From NCBI GenBank assembly GCA_001465025.1, contig LNDO01000106.1, positions 1 through 40,683 on the forward strand: a stretch of 40,683 nt of DNA. The letters run 5' to 3'. Below, piece after piece: positions 1 to 8,248 of the stretch; the stretch's first letter is position 1, and each line of letters opens with the position of its first letter. Made by a program: the position numbers and the translations under genes. Origin of the DNA: Pseudomonas sp. Ga0074129 (GTDB taxonomy: Bacteria > Pseudomonadota > Gammaproteobacteria > Pseudomonadales > Pseudomonadaceae). The notes beneath the pieces were generated by a model, which searched no databases, was not told the DNA's origin, and was given only the letters and a program-made list of their open reading frames with translations.

Positions 1-275
1 CTGCGCTTGAATCCTTTGGTGTGAGAGCCTGGATTCTACCGGTGGCTGGCCCTCTGCCTATCGTTTCAAGCGTTGCACTTATTCTATGAATTCAGGATGC
101 ATCAGTCCACATTGTGAACATGGGCGGCTATGCGGTCATCTTGCGGTCATATTTTTCTGTGTGACCATTTATGCTTTCGGCGGGCCTACCTATTTCTATA
201 GCCAATGACGTCGCACTTTGCGCTTTTTTGTCTGACAAAACGTGTTTATTTCAGACCTAAAGCCTTTCGGCGACG
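1..275. other. Intergenic region at left edge, no gene recognised
   Basis: I find no convincing coding region between the left edge and the glcB terminator. The stretch is more AT-rich than its surroundings. It contains a direct repeat of TGCGGTCAT at about 130-149 and an imperfect inverted repeat GAATCC/GGATTC at 9-36. It may be the promoter region of a gene beyond the left edge, read leftwards, but I cannot name a site. Confidence 0.4.
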
Positions 276-303
276 CAAAAAAACCGCCCCTAGGGGCGGT
301 TTA
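276..303 (-). terminator. Rho-independent terminator of glcB
   Basis: On the minus strand an AAACCGCCCC/GGGGCGGTTT stem with a very short loop is followed by a run of T residues. It lies about 20 bases after the glcB stop codon, where the terminator of this leftward gene is expected. Confidence 0.85.
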
Positions 304-322
304 TATCGACTGCGGTACTACA

Positions 323-2500
323 TCACTGCCCGTTGGCCGCTTTGAACTCGCGGCGGCGGCGGTGCAGAACTGGCTCGGTGTAGCCGTTGGGCTGCTTGGC
401 ACCTTCAACCACCAACTCCAGCGCCGCCTGGAAGGCGATGTTGCTGTCGAAGTTCGGTGCCAGCGGACGGTACAGCGGGTCCGCTGCGTTCTGACGGTCA
501 ACCACTGGAGCCATGCGCTTGAGGCTGGCCACGATCTGCTCTTCAGTGGCAATGCCGTGACGTAGCCAGTTGGCCAGCAGTTGGCTGGAGATACGCAGGG
601 TGGCGCGGTCTTCCATCAGGCCGACATCATTGATATCCGGTACTTTGGAGCAACCCACGCCTTGGTCGATCCAGCGCACCACGTAGCCGAGGATGCCCTG
701 CGAGTTGTTGTCCAGTTCGTTCTGAACTTCTTCCGGCGTCCAGTTGGTGTTTTGGGCCATCGGAATGCTCAGGATGTCGTCCAGCGACGCGCGCTCACGC
801 TTGGCCAATTCGGCCTGACGAGCGAACACGTCAACCTTGTGGTAGTGCAGCGCATGCAGGGCGGCGGCAGTCGGTGACGGTACCCAGGCGGTGTTGGCAC
901 CGGCCAGTGGGTGCATGATTTTCTGCTCGACCATCGCGGCCATCAGGTCAGGCATGGCCCACATGCCTTTACCGATCTGCGCACGACCTTGCAGGCCGGT
1001 TGCCAGGCCGATGTCGACGTTCCAGTTTTCGTAGGCGCTGATCCACTTCTCGGCTTTCATGGCTGCCTTGCGCACAACAGCGCCAGCTTCCATGGAGGTG
1101 TGGATTTCGTCACCGGTACGGTCGAGGAAGCCGGTGTTGATAAACACCACGCGCTCGCTGGCGGCTTTGATGCACGCCTTGAGGTTGACGGTGGTGCGGC
1201 GCTCTTCGTCCATGATGCCGACTTTCAGCGTGTTGCGCGGCAAGCCCAGTGCGTCTTCAACGCGGCCGAAGATCTCGGTGGTGAAGGCGACTTCTTCCGG
1301 GCCGTGCATCTTCGGTTTAACGATATAAACCGAGCCAGTGCGGGTGTTCTTGCGCTGGGTGTTGCCATTCAGGTTGTGGATGGCGATCAGACTGGTGAAC
1401 AGCGCGTCCTGTATACCTTCGGGGATTTCGTTGCCAGCAGCATCGAGAATCGCCGGGTTGGTCATCAGGTGGCCAACATTGCGCACGAACAGCAGGCTGC
1501 GACCATGCAAGGTCAGCTCGCTGCCGTCGGCCTTGGTATAGACGCGGTCCGGGTTCATGGTGCGGGTGAAGGTGGTGCCGCCCTTGACCACTTCTTCAGC
1601 CAGGTCGCCCTTCATCAGGCCGAGCCAGTTTTTGTAGACCACGACTTTATCGTCGGCATCCACGGCGGCAACGGAGTCTTCGCAGTCCATGATGGTGGTC
1701 AGCGCGGCTTCCATCAGCACGTCTTTCACGCCAGCGGCGTCGGTTTGGCCGACTGGGGTGTTGGTGTCGATCTGAATCTCGAAATGCAGGCCGTTGTGCT
1801 TGAGCAGCACGGCAGTCGGTGCCGCAGCATCGCCTTGGAAGGCAATGAACTGAGCGGTGTTCTTCAGGCCAGTGCGACTGGCGTTTTTCAGCGCCACGCT
1901 GAGCTGGCCATCAACCACGGTGTAGGCGGTGGCATCAACGTGGGACGCGCCTTCAAGCGGTGCGGCGTCATCCAAGAAGGCGCGCGCGAAGGCGATAACT
2001 TTGTCGCCACGGACTTTGTTGTAGCCCTTACCTTTTTCTGCGCCACCTTCTTCGCTGATCACGTCGGTGCCGTACAGGGCATCGTACAGCGAGCCCCAGC
2101 GGGCGTTAGAAGCGTTCAACGCAAAGCGCGCGTTCATCACCGGTACGACCAGCTGCGGGCCGGCCAGACGGGCGATTTCTTCGTCGACATTTTCTGTGGT
2201 GGCGTGGAAGTCGGCGGGCTCTGGCAGCAGGTAGCCGATTTCTTCCAAGAATGCTTTATAGGCGACCGCGTCGTGGGGCTGGCCTTTGCGGGCTTGGTGC
2301 CAACCGTCGATTTGTGCCTGAATCTGGTCGCGTTTAGCGAGCAGCGCATGGTTTTTCGGGGCCAGGTCATTGATGACCGCTTCGGCACCCGCCCAGAACG
2401 TCTCGGCAGCAATGCCGGTACCGGGGATGGCTTCGTTATTCACGAAGTCGAACAGCACTTTGGCAACCTGCAGGCTGCCTACTTGAACGCGTTCAGTCAT
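323..2500 (-). CDS. glcB: Malate synthase G
   Basis: Condenses glyoxylate with acetyl-CoA to malate in the cytoplasm, the second step of the glyoxylate shunt; it also serves glycolate use. The 725-residue product matches the usual size of the monomeric G isoform. Family signatures visible include [17 protein letters not shown] near residue 270, [13 protein letters not shown] near 440 and [17 protein letters not shown] shortly after. An in-frame ATG exists 13 codons upstream, but the start at 2500 is preferred: a GAGG sits just upstream, and the protein then begins MTERVQVG as is usual. It is monocistronic, with its own terminator and a divergent GNAT gene upstream. Identification is very secure. 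Confidence 0.97.
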   Translation of the reverse strand: MTERVQVGSLQVAKVLFDFVNNEAIPGTGIAAETFWAGAEAVINDLAPKNHALLAKRDQIQAQIDGWHQARKGQPHDAVAYKAFLEEIGYLLPEPADFHATTENVDEEIARLAGPQLVVPVMNARFALNASNARWGSLYDALYGTDVISEEGGAEKGKGYNKVRGDKVIAFARAFLDDAAPLEGASHVDATAYTVVDGQLSVALKNASRTGLKNTAQFIAFQGDAAAPTAVLLKHNGLHFEIQIDTNTPVGQTDAAGVKDVLMEAALTTIMDCEDSVAAVDADDKVVVYKNWLGLMKGDLAEEVVKGGTTFTRTMNPDRVYTKADGSELTLHGRSLLFVRNVGHLMTNPAILDAAGNEIPEGIQDALFTSLIAIHNLNGNTQRKNTRTGSVYIVKPKMHGPEEVAFTTEIFGRVEDALGLPRNTLKVGIMDEERRTTVNLKACIKAASERVVFINTGFLDRTGDEIHTSMEAGAVVRKAAMKAEKWISAYENWNVDIGLATGLQGRAQIGKGMWAMPDLMAAMVEQKIMHPLAGANTAWVPSPTAAALHALHYHKVDVFARQAELAKRERASLDDILSIPMAQNTNWTPEEVQNELDNNSQGILGYVVRWIDQGVGCSKVPDINDVGLMEDRATLRISSQLLANWLRHGIATEEQIVASLKRMAPVVDRQNAADPLYRPLAPNFDSNIAFQAALELVVEGAKQPNGYTEPVLHRRRREFKAANGQ

Positions 2501-2745
2501 CACTTGCCTCACTCTGCTCAGCTCTACTTTTAGCCGCATCGGACCCGGGAATTTAAGTCTTGTAGTCCGAGGCGCGGCATACTACATCAAGATCCGGGGA
2601 AAATCAGTGGGTGTGCGTCGCTCCGCGACCAAGAAGCGCTCTGCAGTCATTGTTAGCGCACGCGGTTACACCACATAGACTGACAATAGGCGTGCTAGCT
2701 GTTGCCCATATTGGGGTGCCTACCCCACTTTCTAGAGGTGAGTTT

Positions 2746-3192
2746 ATGCGTGTTGAGCCTGCAACGGCTGCGGATTTGCAGCCCTTGAGCGAGCTGTTTG
2801 CGGACTATCTGCGCTTTTATGAAGTGGGCAAGCCGCAGGCACAGGTGCATGAGTTTCTCGGCACACGTTTGCAGCGCGGCGATTCGACCATTCTGCTGGC
2901 CCGCGATGACAAAGGTTCGGCGCTGGGCTTTGTCCAGCTGTATGCGTTTTTCTCATCGCTGGCGTTGCAGCCGGCTTGGCTGCTTAGCGATCTTTACGTC
3001 AGTGAGGCGGCACGTCGGCAGGGTGTGGGCGAGGCGTTAATGAATGCCGCCCGCGCCCATGCCGAGGCAACCGGCGCTTGCGGTTTGCAGTTGGAGACGG
3101 CAAAGAGCAATCTGCCCGGACAGGCGCTTTATGAGCGATTGGGTTATGTGCGCGATGAGGTGTTTTACACCTATTGGCTGGCGCTCAAGTAA
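2746..3192 (+). CDS. GNAT family N-acetyltransferase
   Basis: A 148-residue single-domain GNAT protein, so it probably transfers an acetyl group from acetyl-CoA to an amine; the substrate is unknown. The acetyl-CoA-binding segment reads VSEAARRQGVGEALMNAARAH (R/Q-x-x-G-x-G/A type) near residues 85-105, and the C-terminal LYERLGYVRDEVFYTYWL is typical of the family. The frame stays open further upstream, but the ATG at 2746 follows an AGAGGTGAG ribosome-binding site and begins the domain naturally. A small GGGGT/ACCCC hairpin lies about 20 bases before the start. The GcvR-like gene starts 21 bases after its stop, so the two are probably co-transcribed. Confidence 0.88.
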   Translation: MRVEPATAADLQPLSELFADYLRFYEVGKPQAQVHEFLGTRLQRGDSTILLARDDKGSALGFVQLYAFFSSLALQPAWLLSDLYVSEAARRQGVGEALMNAARAHAEATGACGLQLETAKSNLPGQALYERLGYVRDEVFYTYWLALK

Positions 3193-3213
3193 ACAGTGAA
3201 TAAGGAGTGGTTC

Positions 3214-3732
3214 ATGGATCATCTGGTATTGACCGTTATTGCTCAGGATCAACCCGGTCTGGTCGAGCGCATCGCCCAGTGCATCAGCGAGCATGGCGGC
3301 AACTGGCTGGAAAGCCGCATGTCGCGTATGGCCGGGCAGTTCGCCGGGATTCTGCGGGTGGATGTGGCGTTGGAGTCGCATGCTGGGCTGGCTGATGCGC
3401 TGGAGGCGTTGCAGAGTCATGGCATTCGGATACAGATCGCCGCTGGCGGCGCTGAGCCTTCCGTCGTCTGGACGGCCATTCGTCTGGAGTTGGTGGGCAA
3501 TGACCGGCCGGGTATCGTGCGTGATATCACCCGACTGCTCAGCAGTCACGGTGTCAACGTTGAGAGCCTGAATACCGAGGTGGTGCCCGCGCCCATGAGT
3601 GGTGAATTGCTGTTCCAGGCGCAAGCCCTGCTGGGTGTGCCGCAGAGCCTTACGTTGGAGCACCTGCAGGCGCAATTGGAAACCCTGGCGGATGATCTGA
3701 TGGTGGAGCTGAAACTACAGGTCGAACCCTAA
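3214..3732 (+). CDS. GcvR-like double-ACT regulatory protein
   Basis: A 172-residue protein made of two ACT domains. The first begins MDHLVLTVIAQDQPGLVERIA and the second contains IRLELVGNDRPGIVRDITRLL near residues 90-110. ACT domains bind small ligands, usually amino acids; this arrangement is that of GcvR, the accessory repressor of the glycine cleavage system in E. coli. Whether it controls gcv genes here is inference. A GTG start 18 bases upstream is in frame, but AAGGAG at 3202-3207 is well spaced for the ATG at 3214. It probably shares a transcript with the GNAT gene and is followed by a terminator. Confidence 0.85.
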   Translation: MDHLVLTVIAQDQPGLVERIAQCISEHGGNWLESRMSRMAGQFAGILRVDVALESHAGLADALEALQSHGIRIQIAAGGAEPSVVWTAIRLELVGNDRPGIVRDITRLLSSHGVNVESLNTEVVPAPMSGELLFQAQALLGVPQSLTLEHLQAQLETLADDLMVELKLQVEP

Positions 3733-3738
3733 ATGACG

Positions 3739-3886
3739 TTATCCACGCGTCCTGTGGATAAAGCTGTGCGTAGCATGAGGAGCCCCGGAGCACGCCATAG
3801 TGTCCCGGGGCTTTTGGTTAATTGCTTATAAATTAACCACTTGGCTGTTGGTTGTGCACAAAGGCCGGGGATGCTTCTGTGGATAA
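3739..3886. promoter_or_regulatory. Cluster of three DnaA-box-like 9-mers
   Basis: TTATCCACG at 3739-3747 (one mismatch to the DnaA box TTATCCACA) faces TGTGGATAA at 3753-3761, a perfect box on the other strand. A second perfect TGTGGATAA lies at 3878-3886. All three sit in the 210-bp gap between two converging genes, where no promoter is needed. The first two also form an inverted repeat with 8 paired bases. DnaA binding is inference. Confidence 0.45.
3781..3815 (+). terminator. Terminator after the GcvR-like gene
   Basis: An AGCCCCGG/CCGGGGCT stem is followed by TTTT. It lies about 50 bases after the stop of the rightward GcvR-like gene, between two of the DnaA-box-like motifs. Confidence 0.7.
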
Positions 3887-3942
3887 GCCGGGGGCAACTG
3901 GCTGCAGCCCTGTCAGGGAGGGTGCTGCAGTGAGCTGGTTGT

Positions 3943-4839
3943 TTATTGATCAGTTTGCCGCTTGCGCAGACTTAACCAAGCGTCGACGCTGTAAATCGCC
4001 AGGCCGGCCCAGATGCAGATAAAGGCCAGCAGTGTGCTCGGGTCGAAATGCTCGCCAAACAGGAATATCGCCTGCAGCAGCACCAAGGTAGGTGCCAGGT
4101 ATTGCAGAAAGCCTAAGGTGGTGTAGGGCAGATGGCGGGCAGCGGCGTTGAAACACACCAGTGGCACCAGCGTGATCGGCCCGGCAGCGATTAGCCACAG
4201 CGCTTCTGGCGTACTCCAGAACTCCGTTTGAGTGCTCATTGCTGCGGGGTGCAGCAGCAGCCAGCCCAGGGCTAAGGGCAGCAGCAGCCAGGTTTCCACC
4301 ACCAAACCGGGGAGGGCGGCCACGGGGGCTTGCTTGCGGATAATCCCGTAGAAGCCAAACGTCAGCGCGAGCACCAGTGATACCCAGGGTAAGCTGCCGA
4401 CCTGCCACAGTTGCTGCAATACACCCACGGCGGCCAGGGCGACGGCCAGCCACTGCAAGCGGCGTAACCGTTCGCCGAGAATCAGCATGCCCAGCAGCAC
4501 GTTGATCAGCGGGTTGATGTAGTAACCCAGGCTGGCTTCAAGCATGCGCTCGTTGTTAACCGCCCACACATACACCAGCCAGTTACTGGCGATCAGCGTG
4601 CCACTCAAAGCCAGTACGGCGAAACGTTTGGGATGGTTCAGTAGCTCGCGCAGCCAGCCAGGGTGCTTCCACACCAGCAACAACAGCGCACCGAACAGCG
4701 CCGACCAGAGCGCACGATGGACGATGATTTCCAGTGCGGGCACGCTCTGGATGGCTTTGAAGTAGAGCGGGAACAGGCCCCAGATGATGTAGGCAGTCAG
4801 GCCGAGAATATACCCACGACGCGGGTTGGCGGTGGCCAT
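3943..4839 (-). CDS. rarD: RarD-type EamA/DMT family permease
   Basis: A 298-residue inner-membrane protein of about ten hydrophobic helices in two EamA repeats. The N-terminus MATANPRRGYILGLTAYIIWG and the segment GLFPLYFKAI match RarD, a drug/metabolite transporter family member whose physiological substrate is not firmly known (chloramphenicol sensitivity protein in E. coli). On the minus strand AAGGA lies a few bases before the ATG. It converges with the GcvR-like gene. The symbol rests on similarity of the RarD subfamily sequence, not on tested function. Confidence 0.9.
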   Translation of the reverse strand: MATANPRRGYILGLTAYIIWGLFPLYFKAIQSVPALEIIVHRALWSALFGALLLLVWKHPGWLRELLNHPKRFAVLALSGTLIASNWLVYVWAVNNERMLEASLGYYINPLINVLLGMLILGERLRRLQWLAVALAAVGVLQQLWQVGSLPWVSLVLALTFGFYGIIRKQAPVAALPGLVVETWLLLPLALGWLLLHPAAMSTQTEFWSTPEALWLIAAGPITLVPLVCFNAAARHLPYTTLGFLQYLAPTLVLLQAIFLFGEHFDPSTLLAFICIWAGLAIYSVDAWLSLRKRQTDQ

Positions 4840-4968
4840 GCAGGGTCCTTGCTTAGATGGCTAACGGAAGGCCTGCGATTCTAGTCGGCGCGGCACGGGC
4901 TTGTCCGGCTGGACAGGATTTTCTTCAGGGGTAAACCCATTTGTCTGTCACAAAGACGTTACGGGGTT

Positions 4969-4993
4969 AGGGCCAACTGTAGTGGTTGGCCCT
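4969..4993. repeat. Perfect inverted repeat AGGGCCAAC/GTTGGCCCT
   Basis: A 9-bp perfect stem with a 7-base loop lies between the rarD upstream region and the srkA 3' end, directly before an interspersed repeat. Neither strand shows a T run, so it is not a clear terminator. Confidence 0.5.
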
Positions 4994-4995
4994 GA

Positions 4996-5054
4996 AGCCC
5001 GGATAAGCCTTGGCGCAATCCGGGAGTGCTATCCCGGATTACATCCGGACTACG
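4996..5054. repeat. Interspersed palindromic repeat (AGCCCGGAT family)
   Basis: The element starts AGCCCGGATAAGCC, carries the internal pair ATCCGGG/CCCGGAT and ends ATCCGGACTACG. The same outer arms (TAGCCCGGAT ... ATCCGGGCTACG) recur at 25837-25898 and 32160-32226, and the inner part (ATAAGCCTTGGCGCA) recurs at 6190-6204. It is probably a REP-like, non-autonomous repeat common in Pseudomonas. Confidence 0.75.
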
Positions 5055-5063
5055 CAAGCAGTG

Positions 5064-6038
5064 TCAAAACAGCTTGAGTGGTTCTTCATCCAGCGCCGAC
5101 AGTTGCTCACGCAGGATCAGAATCTGCTCGCCCCAGTAACGCTCGCTGCCAAACCAGGGGAAACTCATGGGGAAGGCCGGATCGTCCCAGCGCCGCGCCA
5201 GCCAGGCGCTGTAGTGCATCAGGCGCAAGGTGCGCAGGCCCTCAATCAGCGGCAGTTCGCGCGGGTTGAAGTCGTGAAACTCCTGATAGCCGTCCATCAG
5301 CTCCGACAGTTGGCCGAGGCGTTCGTGGCGTTCACCGGCGAGCATCATCCACAAGTCCTGCACTGCCGGGCCCATCCTGCAGTCGTCGAGGTCGACCATG
5401 TGGAAGGTGTCGTCGCGGCACAGCAGGTTGCCGGGATGGCAATCGCCGTGCAGGCGAATCGCCTTTACCGGGTTGGCGGCAAACAAGGTGTCCAGGCGCT
5501 TGAGCAGGTCGCGCGCCACCGACTCGTAGGCGGGCAGCAGGCTGCGCGGAATAAAGTTGCCATCCAGCAACGTGGCCAGTGAAGCGTGGCCGAAGTTGCT
5601 CACTTGCAACGCTTCGCGATGAGCAAAGGGCTTGAGCGAGCCGACGGCATGCAGGCGGCCGAGCAGTTGGCCGAGGCGATAGAGTTGATCAAGGTTGCCC
5701 GGCTCCGGTGCGCGACCACCCCGCCGCGGAAACAGGGCAAAGCGAAAACCGGCATAACTGAACAGCGTTTCGCCATCGCGCGATAGCGGCGCGACCACCG
5801 GCACCTCGCATTCGGCCAGTTCGAAGCTGAAGCTGTGTTCCTCGCGAATCGCTTCATCGGTCCAACGATCCGGGCGGTAGAACTTGGCGATCAGCGGTGT
5901 TTCGTCCTCGATGCCCACCTGATACACGCGGTTTTCATAACTGTTCAGCGCCAGTACACGGGCATCGCTGAGGTAGCCGAGGCTCTCCACGGCATCCAGC
6001 ACCAGGTCAGGCGTGAGTGCGGCAAATGGATGGGACAT
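5064..6038 (-). CDS. srkA: SrkA/RdoA-type stress response kinase
   Basis: A 324-residue cytoplasmic kinase of the aminoglycoside phosphotransferase fold, close in size to E. coli SrkA (YihE), a Ser/Thr kinase that protects stressed cells. The catalytic loop HGDCHPGN (residues 197-204, with Asp199 and Asn204) and the metal-binding VDLDD (Asp216 region) are intact. The reading frame is open for another 120 codons upstream, but the start at 6038 is chosen because GGAG lies seven bases before it and the protein begins MSHPFAALTPD as family members do. Degenerate copies of one interspersed repeat flank the gene on both sides. Its protein targets are unknown. Confidence 0.92.
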   Translation of the reverse strand: MSHPFAALTPDLVLDAVESLGYLSDARVLALNSYENRVYQVGIEDETPLIAKFYRPDRWTDEAIREEHSFSFELAECEVPVVAPLSRDGETLFSYAGFRFALFPRRGGRAPEPGNLDQLYRLGQLLGRLHAVGSLKPFAHREALQVSNFGHASLATLLDGNFIPRSLLPAYESVARDLLKRLDTLFAANPVKAIRLHGDCHPGNLLCRDDTFHMVDLDDCRMGPAVQDLWMMLAGERHERLGQLSELMDGYQEFHDFNPRELPLIEGLRTLRLMHYSAWLARRWDDPAFPMSFPWFGSERYWGEQILILREQLSALDEEPLKLF

Positions 6039-6106
6039 GGGCGACTCCGGCAGGTTGGCCGCAGAGTGTAGCGCTTCTGCAAGGGCGGGCGGTGTTTGAG
6101 CGCTGT

Positions 6107-6138
6107 GTAGGATGGCGTTGAGCGCAGCGATACCCATC
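6107..6138. repeat. Short interspersed repeat (GTAGGATGGCG type)
   Basis: GTAGGATGGCGTTGAGCGC followed by AGCGATACCCATC is an imperfect inverted repeat. It resembles the GTAGGGTGGA...TCCACC elements at 25914 and 33233. It is upstream of srkA and downstream of comF. Confidence 0.5.
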
Positions 6139-6180
6139 ACCACGAGTCCGCTCAAGCCCGGTGCCGTCAGGGGTCGTACG

Positions 6181-6245
6181 TAGCCAGATAAGCCTTGGCG
6201 CAGTCTGGACGTGCTGACCCGGATTGCGCTGCGCTTATCTAGGCT
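6181..6245. repeat. Degenerate interspersed palindromic repeat
   Basis: Outer arms AGCCAGATAAG and CTTATCTAGGCT pair with one bulge. The inner ATAAGCCTTGGCGCA is identical to the copy at 5004-5018. It ends 11 bases before the comF stop codon. Confidence 0.6.
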
Positions 6246-6256
6246 TCGGGCGCAGC

Positions 6257-6991
6257 TTAATCCCCCGGCTTTGGCGTGCGTGCCAGGCAGTACACATCGA
6301 CTCTGCTCGCCCCAGCCTTGATTAATAGCCGCGCCAGGCGTTCGGCCGTTGCGCCGGTGGTCAGCACATCGTCGACTAAGGCCAGGTGCAGGCCGTTGAC
6401 CTTGCACTCGGGTGTCAGGGCAAAGGCATTACGCAGGTTGCGTTTACGTGTGACGGCGTCCAGTTGCTGCTGCGCTGGTGTGTCGATAATGCGCCGCAAC
6501 CAGAGCGGCTCCATAGGCAGTGAAAGGTTCTTGCCAAGCCATGTGCAGAGCATCTCGGCTTGGTTGAAGCCGCGCTCACGTTGGCGTTTATTGGCCAAGG
6601 GCACGGGTAGCAGGATGTCGGGTCGCGGCAGCCCTTCATCGAAGGCATGTTGCAGGTGGTGTGACAAAAGCTCGCCGAGCAGGCGTCCCATTGGCCACTT
6701 GGCCTGATGCTTGAACCGGTTAATCAGGCTGTTGATGGGGAAGGCGTAGCGCCAGGGCACTTCAACCTTGGTAAAGCTCGGCGGTTTTTTCAGGCAGGCA
6801 CCGCATACCAAACCCTGACTTGGCAGTGGCAGTGCGCATACCTGGCAATGCCCGCCCAGCCAAGGCAGTTCGGCTTCGCAGTGGCCGCAGATGGGCTGTT
6901 GCGTGTCGGTCTGTTCATCGCAAAGTAAGCAGTTTTGTTTGATTTTTAACCAGTTGTAAACCGGCTTTAACAGGTTGGGTTGACAGCGCAT
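6257..6991 (-). CDS. comF: ComF family protein (double zinc ribbon, phosphoribosyltransferase fold)
   Basis: A 244-residue protein with an N-terminal double zinc ribbon (CxxC pairs beginning NCLLC at residues 20-24, then CGHC, CQVC and CGAC) and a C-terminal phosphoribosyltransferase domain with the PRPP-binding loop LVDDVLTTGAT. Family members take part in DNA uptake or are linked to DNA metabolism; in Pseudomonas the exact role is not settled. The frame is open 30 codons further up, but the ATG at 6991 gives the usual short N-terminus. Its first codons overlap the predicted BirA operator of the divergent bioB promoter. Confidence 0.9.
   Translation of the reverse strand: MRCQPNLLKPVYNWLKIKQNCLLCDEQTDTQQPICGHCEAELPWLGGHCQVCALPLPSQGLVCGACLKKPPSFTKVEVPWRYAFPINSLINRFKHQAKWPMGRLLGELLSHHLQHAFDEGLPRPDILLPVPLANKRQRERGFNQAEMLCTWLGKNLSLPMEPLWLRRIIDTPAQQQLDAVTRKRNLRNAFALTPECKVNGLHLALVDDVLTTGATAERLARLLIKAGASRVDVYCLARTPKPGD
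6954..6986 (+). promoter_or_regulatory. Probable BirA operator for the bio operon
   Basis: TTGTAAACC, 15 bases, then GGTTGACAG. The BirA consensus I recall for gammaproteobacteria is TTGTMAACC-N14/15-GGTTKACAA, so 17 of 18 defined positions match with the right spacing. The right half overlaps a perfect -35 hexamer TTGACA (6980-6985), consistent with repression of bioB when biotin is plentiful. The left half lies inside the comF coding start. Confidence 0.65.
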
Positions 6992-7008
6992 AAGCCTTCC
7001 ATAACTAT
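6980..7008 (+). promoter_or_regulatory. Predicted bioB promoter
   Basis: TTGACA at 6980-6985 and a weak -10 AACTAT at 7003-7008 are separated by 17 bases. It lies 64 bases before the bioB start. Only the -35 is strong. Confidence 0.45.
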
Positions 7009-7071
7009 GCCGAACATCCGTGTAGCGCCCTTTGAATCTAGCAGGGTGCCGCCAACAATAAGGAATTACCG

Positions 7072-8127
7072 ATGAGCGCAACCACCGCCGCCCACCTGCG
7101 TCACGACTGGACCCTCACCGAAGTCAAAGCACTCTTCGAGCAACCGTTTAACGATCTGCTGTTTGCGGCGCAGACGGTGCACCGCGCGCACTTCGATGCC
7201 AATCGCGTGCAGGTGTCCACGCTGCTGTCGATCAAAACCGGGGCTTGCCCGGAAGACTGCAAGTACTGCCCGCAGTCCGGCCACTACAACACTGGCCTGG
7301 ATAAGCAAAAACTCATGGAAGTGCAAAAGGTGCTGGAGGCCGCAGCCGAGGCTAAGGCCATCGGCTCCACCCGCTTCTGCATGGGCGCGGCGTGGAAGCA
7401 CCCGTCGGCCAAAGACATGCCCTACGTGCTGAAAATGGTTGAAGGCGTGAAAGCCCTAGGCCTGGAAACCTGCATGACCTTGGGCAAGCTGGACAAAGAA
7501 CAAACCGAGGCGCTGGCTGCTGCCGGCCTCGACTACTACAACCACAATCTGGACACCTCGCCGGAGTTCTACGGCAACATCATCACCACCCGCACCTACG
7601 CCGAGCGCCTGGAAACCCTGGCCTATGTGCGTGATTCGGGGATGAAGATCTGCTCCGGTGGCATTCTCGGCATGGGCGAGTCGCTGGACGACCGCGCCGG
7701 GTTGTTGATTCAACTGGCCAACCTGCCGGAGCACCCGGAGTCGGTGCCGATCAACATGCTGGTGAAAGTCAAAGGCACGCCATTGGCTGATGAGCAGGAC
7801 GTCGATCCGTTCGACTTTATTCGTATGCTCGCCGTGGCGCGGATCATGATGCCGCAGTCGCATGTGCGCTTGTCCGCCGGCCGTGAGCAAATGAACGAGC
7901 AAATGCAGGCCTTGGCCTTCTTCGCCGGTGCCAATTCGATTTTCTACGGTGAAAAACTGCTGACAACCGCCAACCCACAGGCCAGCAAAGACATGCAACT
8001 GTTCGCCCGTCTCGGTATCAAGCCCGAAGAGCGTGAAGAACACGCTGACGAGGTGCATCAGGCCGCCATCGAGCAGGCCTTGGTCGAGCAGCGCGATTCC
8101 AAGCTGTTTTATAACGCTGCGGTCTAA
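7072..8127 (+). CDS. bioB: Biotin synthase
   Basis: Radical SAM enzyme that inserts sulfur into dethiobiotin, the last step of biotin synthesis. The 351-residue product has the CxxxCxxC iron-sulfur motif in [14 protein letters not shown] (Cys59, Cys63, Cys66) and the family segments [12 protein letters not shown] and [16 protein letters not shown] lies seven bases before the ATG. It heads a co-directional bioB-F-H-C-D cluster. Unlike the other junctions, which overlap, bioB and bioF are separated by 121 bases filled by an interspersed repeat, so readthrough may be reduced there. The probable BirA site upstream suggests biotin-controlled expression. Confidence 0.98.
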   Translation: MSATTAAHLRHDWTLTEVKALFEQPFNDLLFAAQTVHRAHFDANRVQVSTLLSIKTGACPEDCKYCPQSGHYNTGLDKQKLMEVQKVLEAAAEAKAIGSTRFCMGAAWKHPSAKDMPYVLKMVEGVKALGLETCMTLGKLDKEQTEALAAAGLDYYNHNLDTSPEFYGNIITTRTYAERLETLAYVRDSGMKICSGGILGMGESLDDRAGLLIQLANLPEHPESVPINMLVKVKGTPLADEQDVDPFDFIRMLAVARIMMPQSHVRLSAGREQMNEQMQALAFFAGANSIFYGEKLLTTANPQASKDMQLFARLGIKPEEREEHADEVHQAAIEQALVEQRDSKLFYNAAV

Positions 8128-8140
8128 TCCATTCGAACCG

Positions 8141-8229
8141 GTAGGAGCCAGCTTGCTGCGGTCCGACGTCTCGGCGATCCCGTTTGCCGCTGATCGCGAG
8201 CAAGGACTGGGCGTCCCCCTCGCTCCTAC
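8141..8229. repeat. Interspersed repeat between bioB and bioF (GTAGGAGC family)
   Basis: Outer arms GTAGGAGC and GCTCCTAC pair perfectly, with internal GCTTGCTGCG and CGCGAGCAAG pairing in part. This form is a common Pseudomonas REP-like element. It fills almost the whole gap between bioB and bioF; the bioF frame happens to be open through it. Confidence 0.75.
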
Positions 8230-8248
8230 AAAAGCCACCAGGGCTACC

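Noticed and set aside
911-2533. A 540-codon rightward frame opposite glcB
   Set aside because: It lies wholly antisense to the secure malate synthase gene and is composed of the residues expected from reading its complement. It is a shadow frame. The same holds for the long antisense frames at 13053-14879, 18736-20151 and 23140-24294.
4969-4993. The perfect hairpin as srkA terminator
   Set aside because: No T run follows on either strand, and an interspersed repeat lies between it and the gene end.
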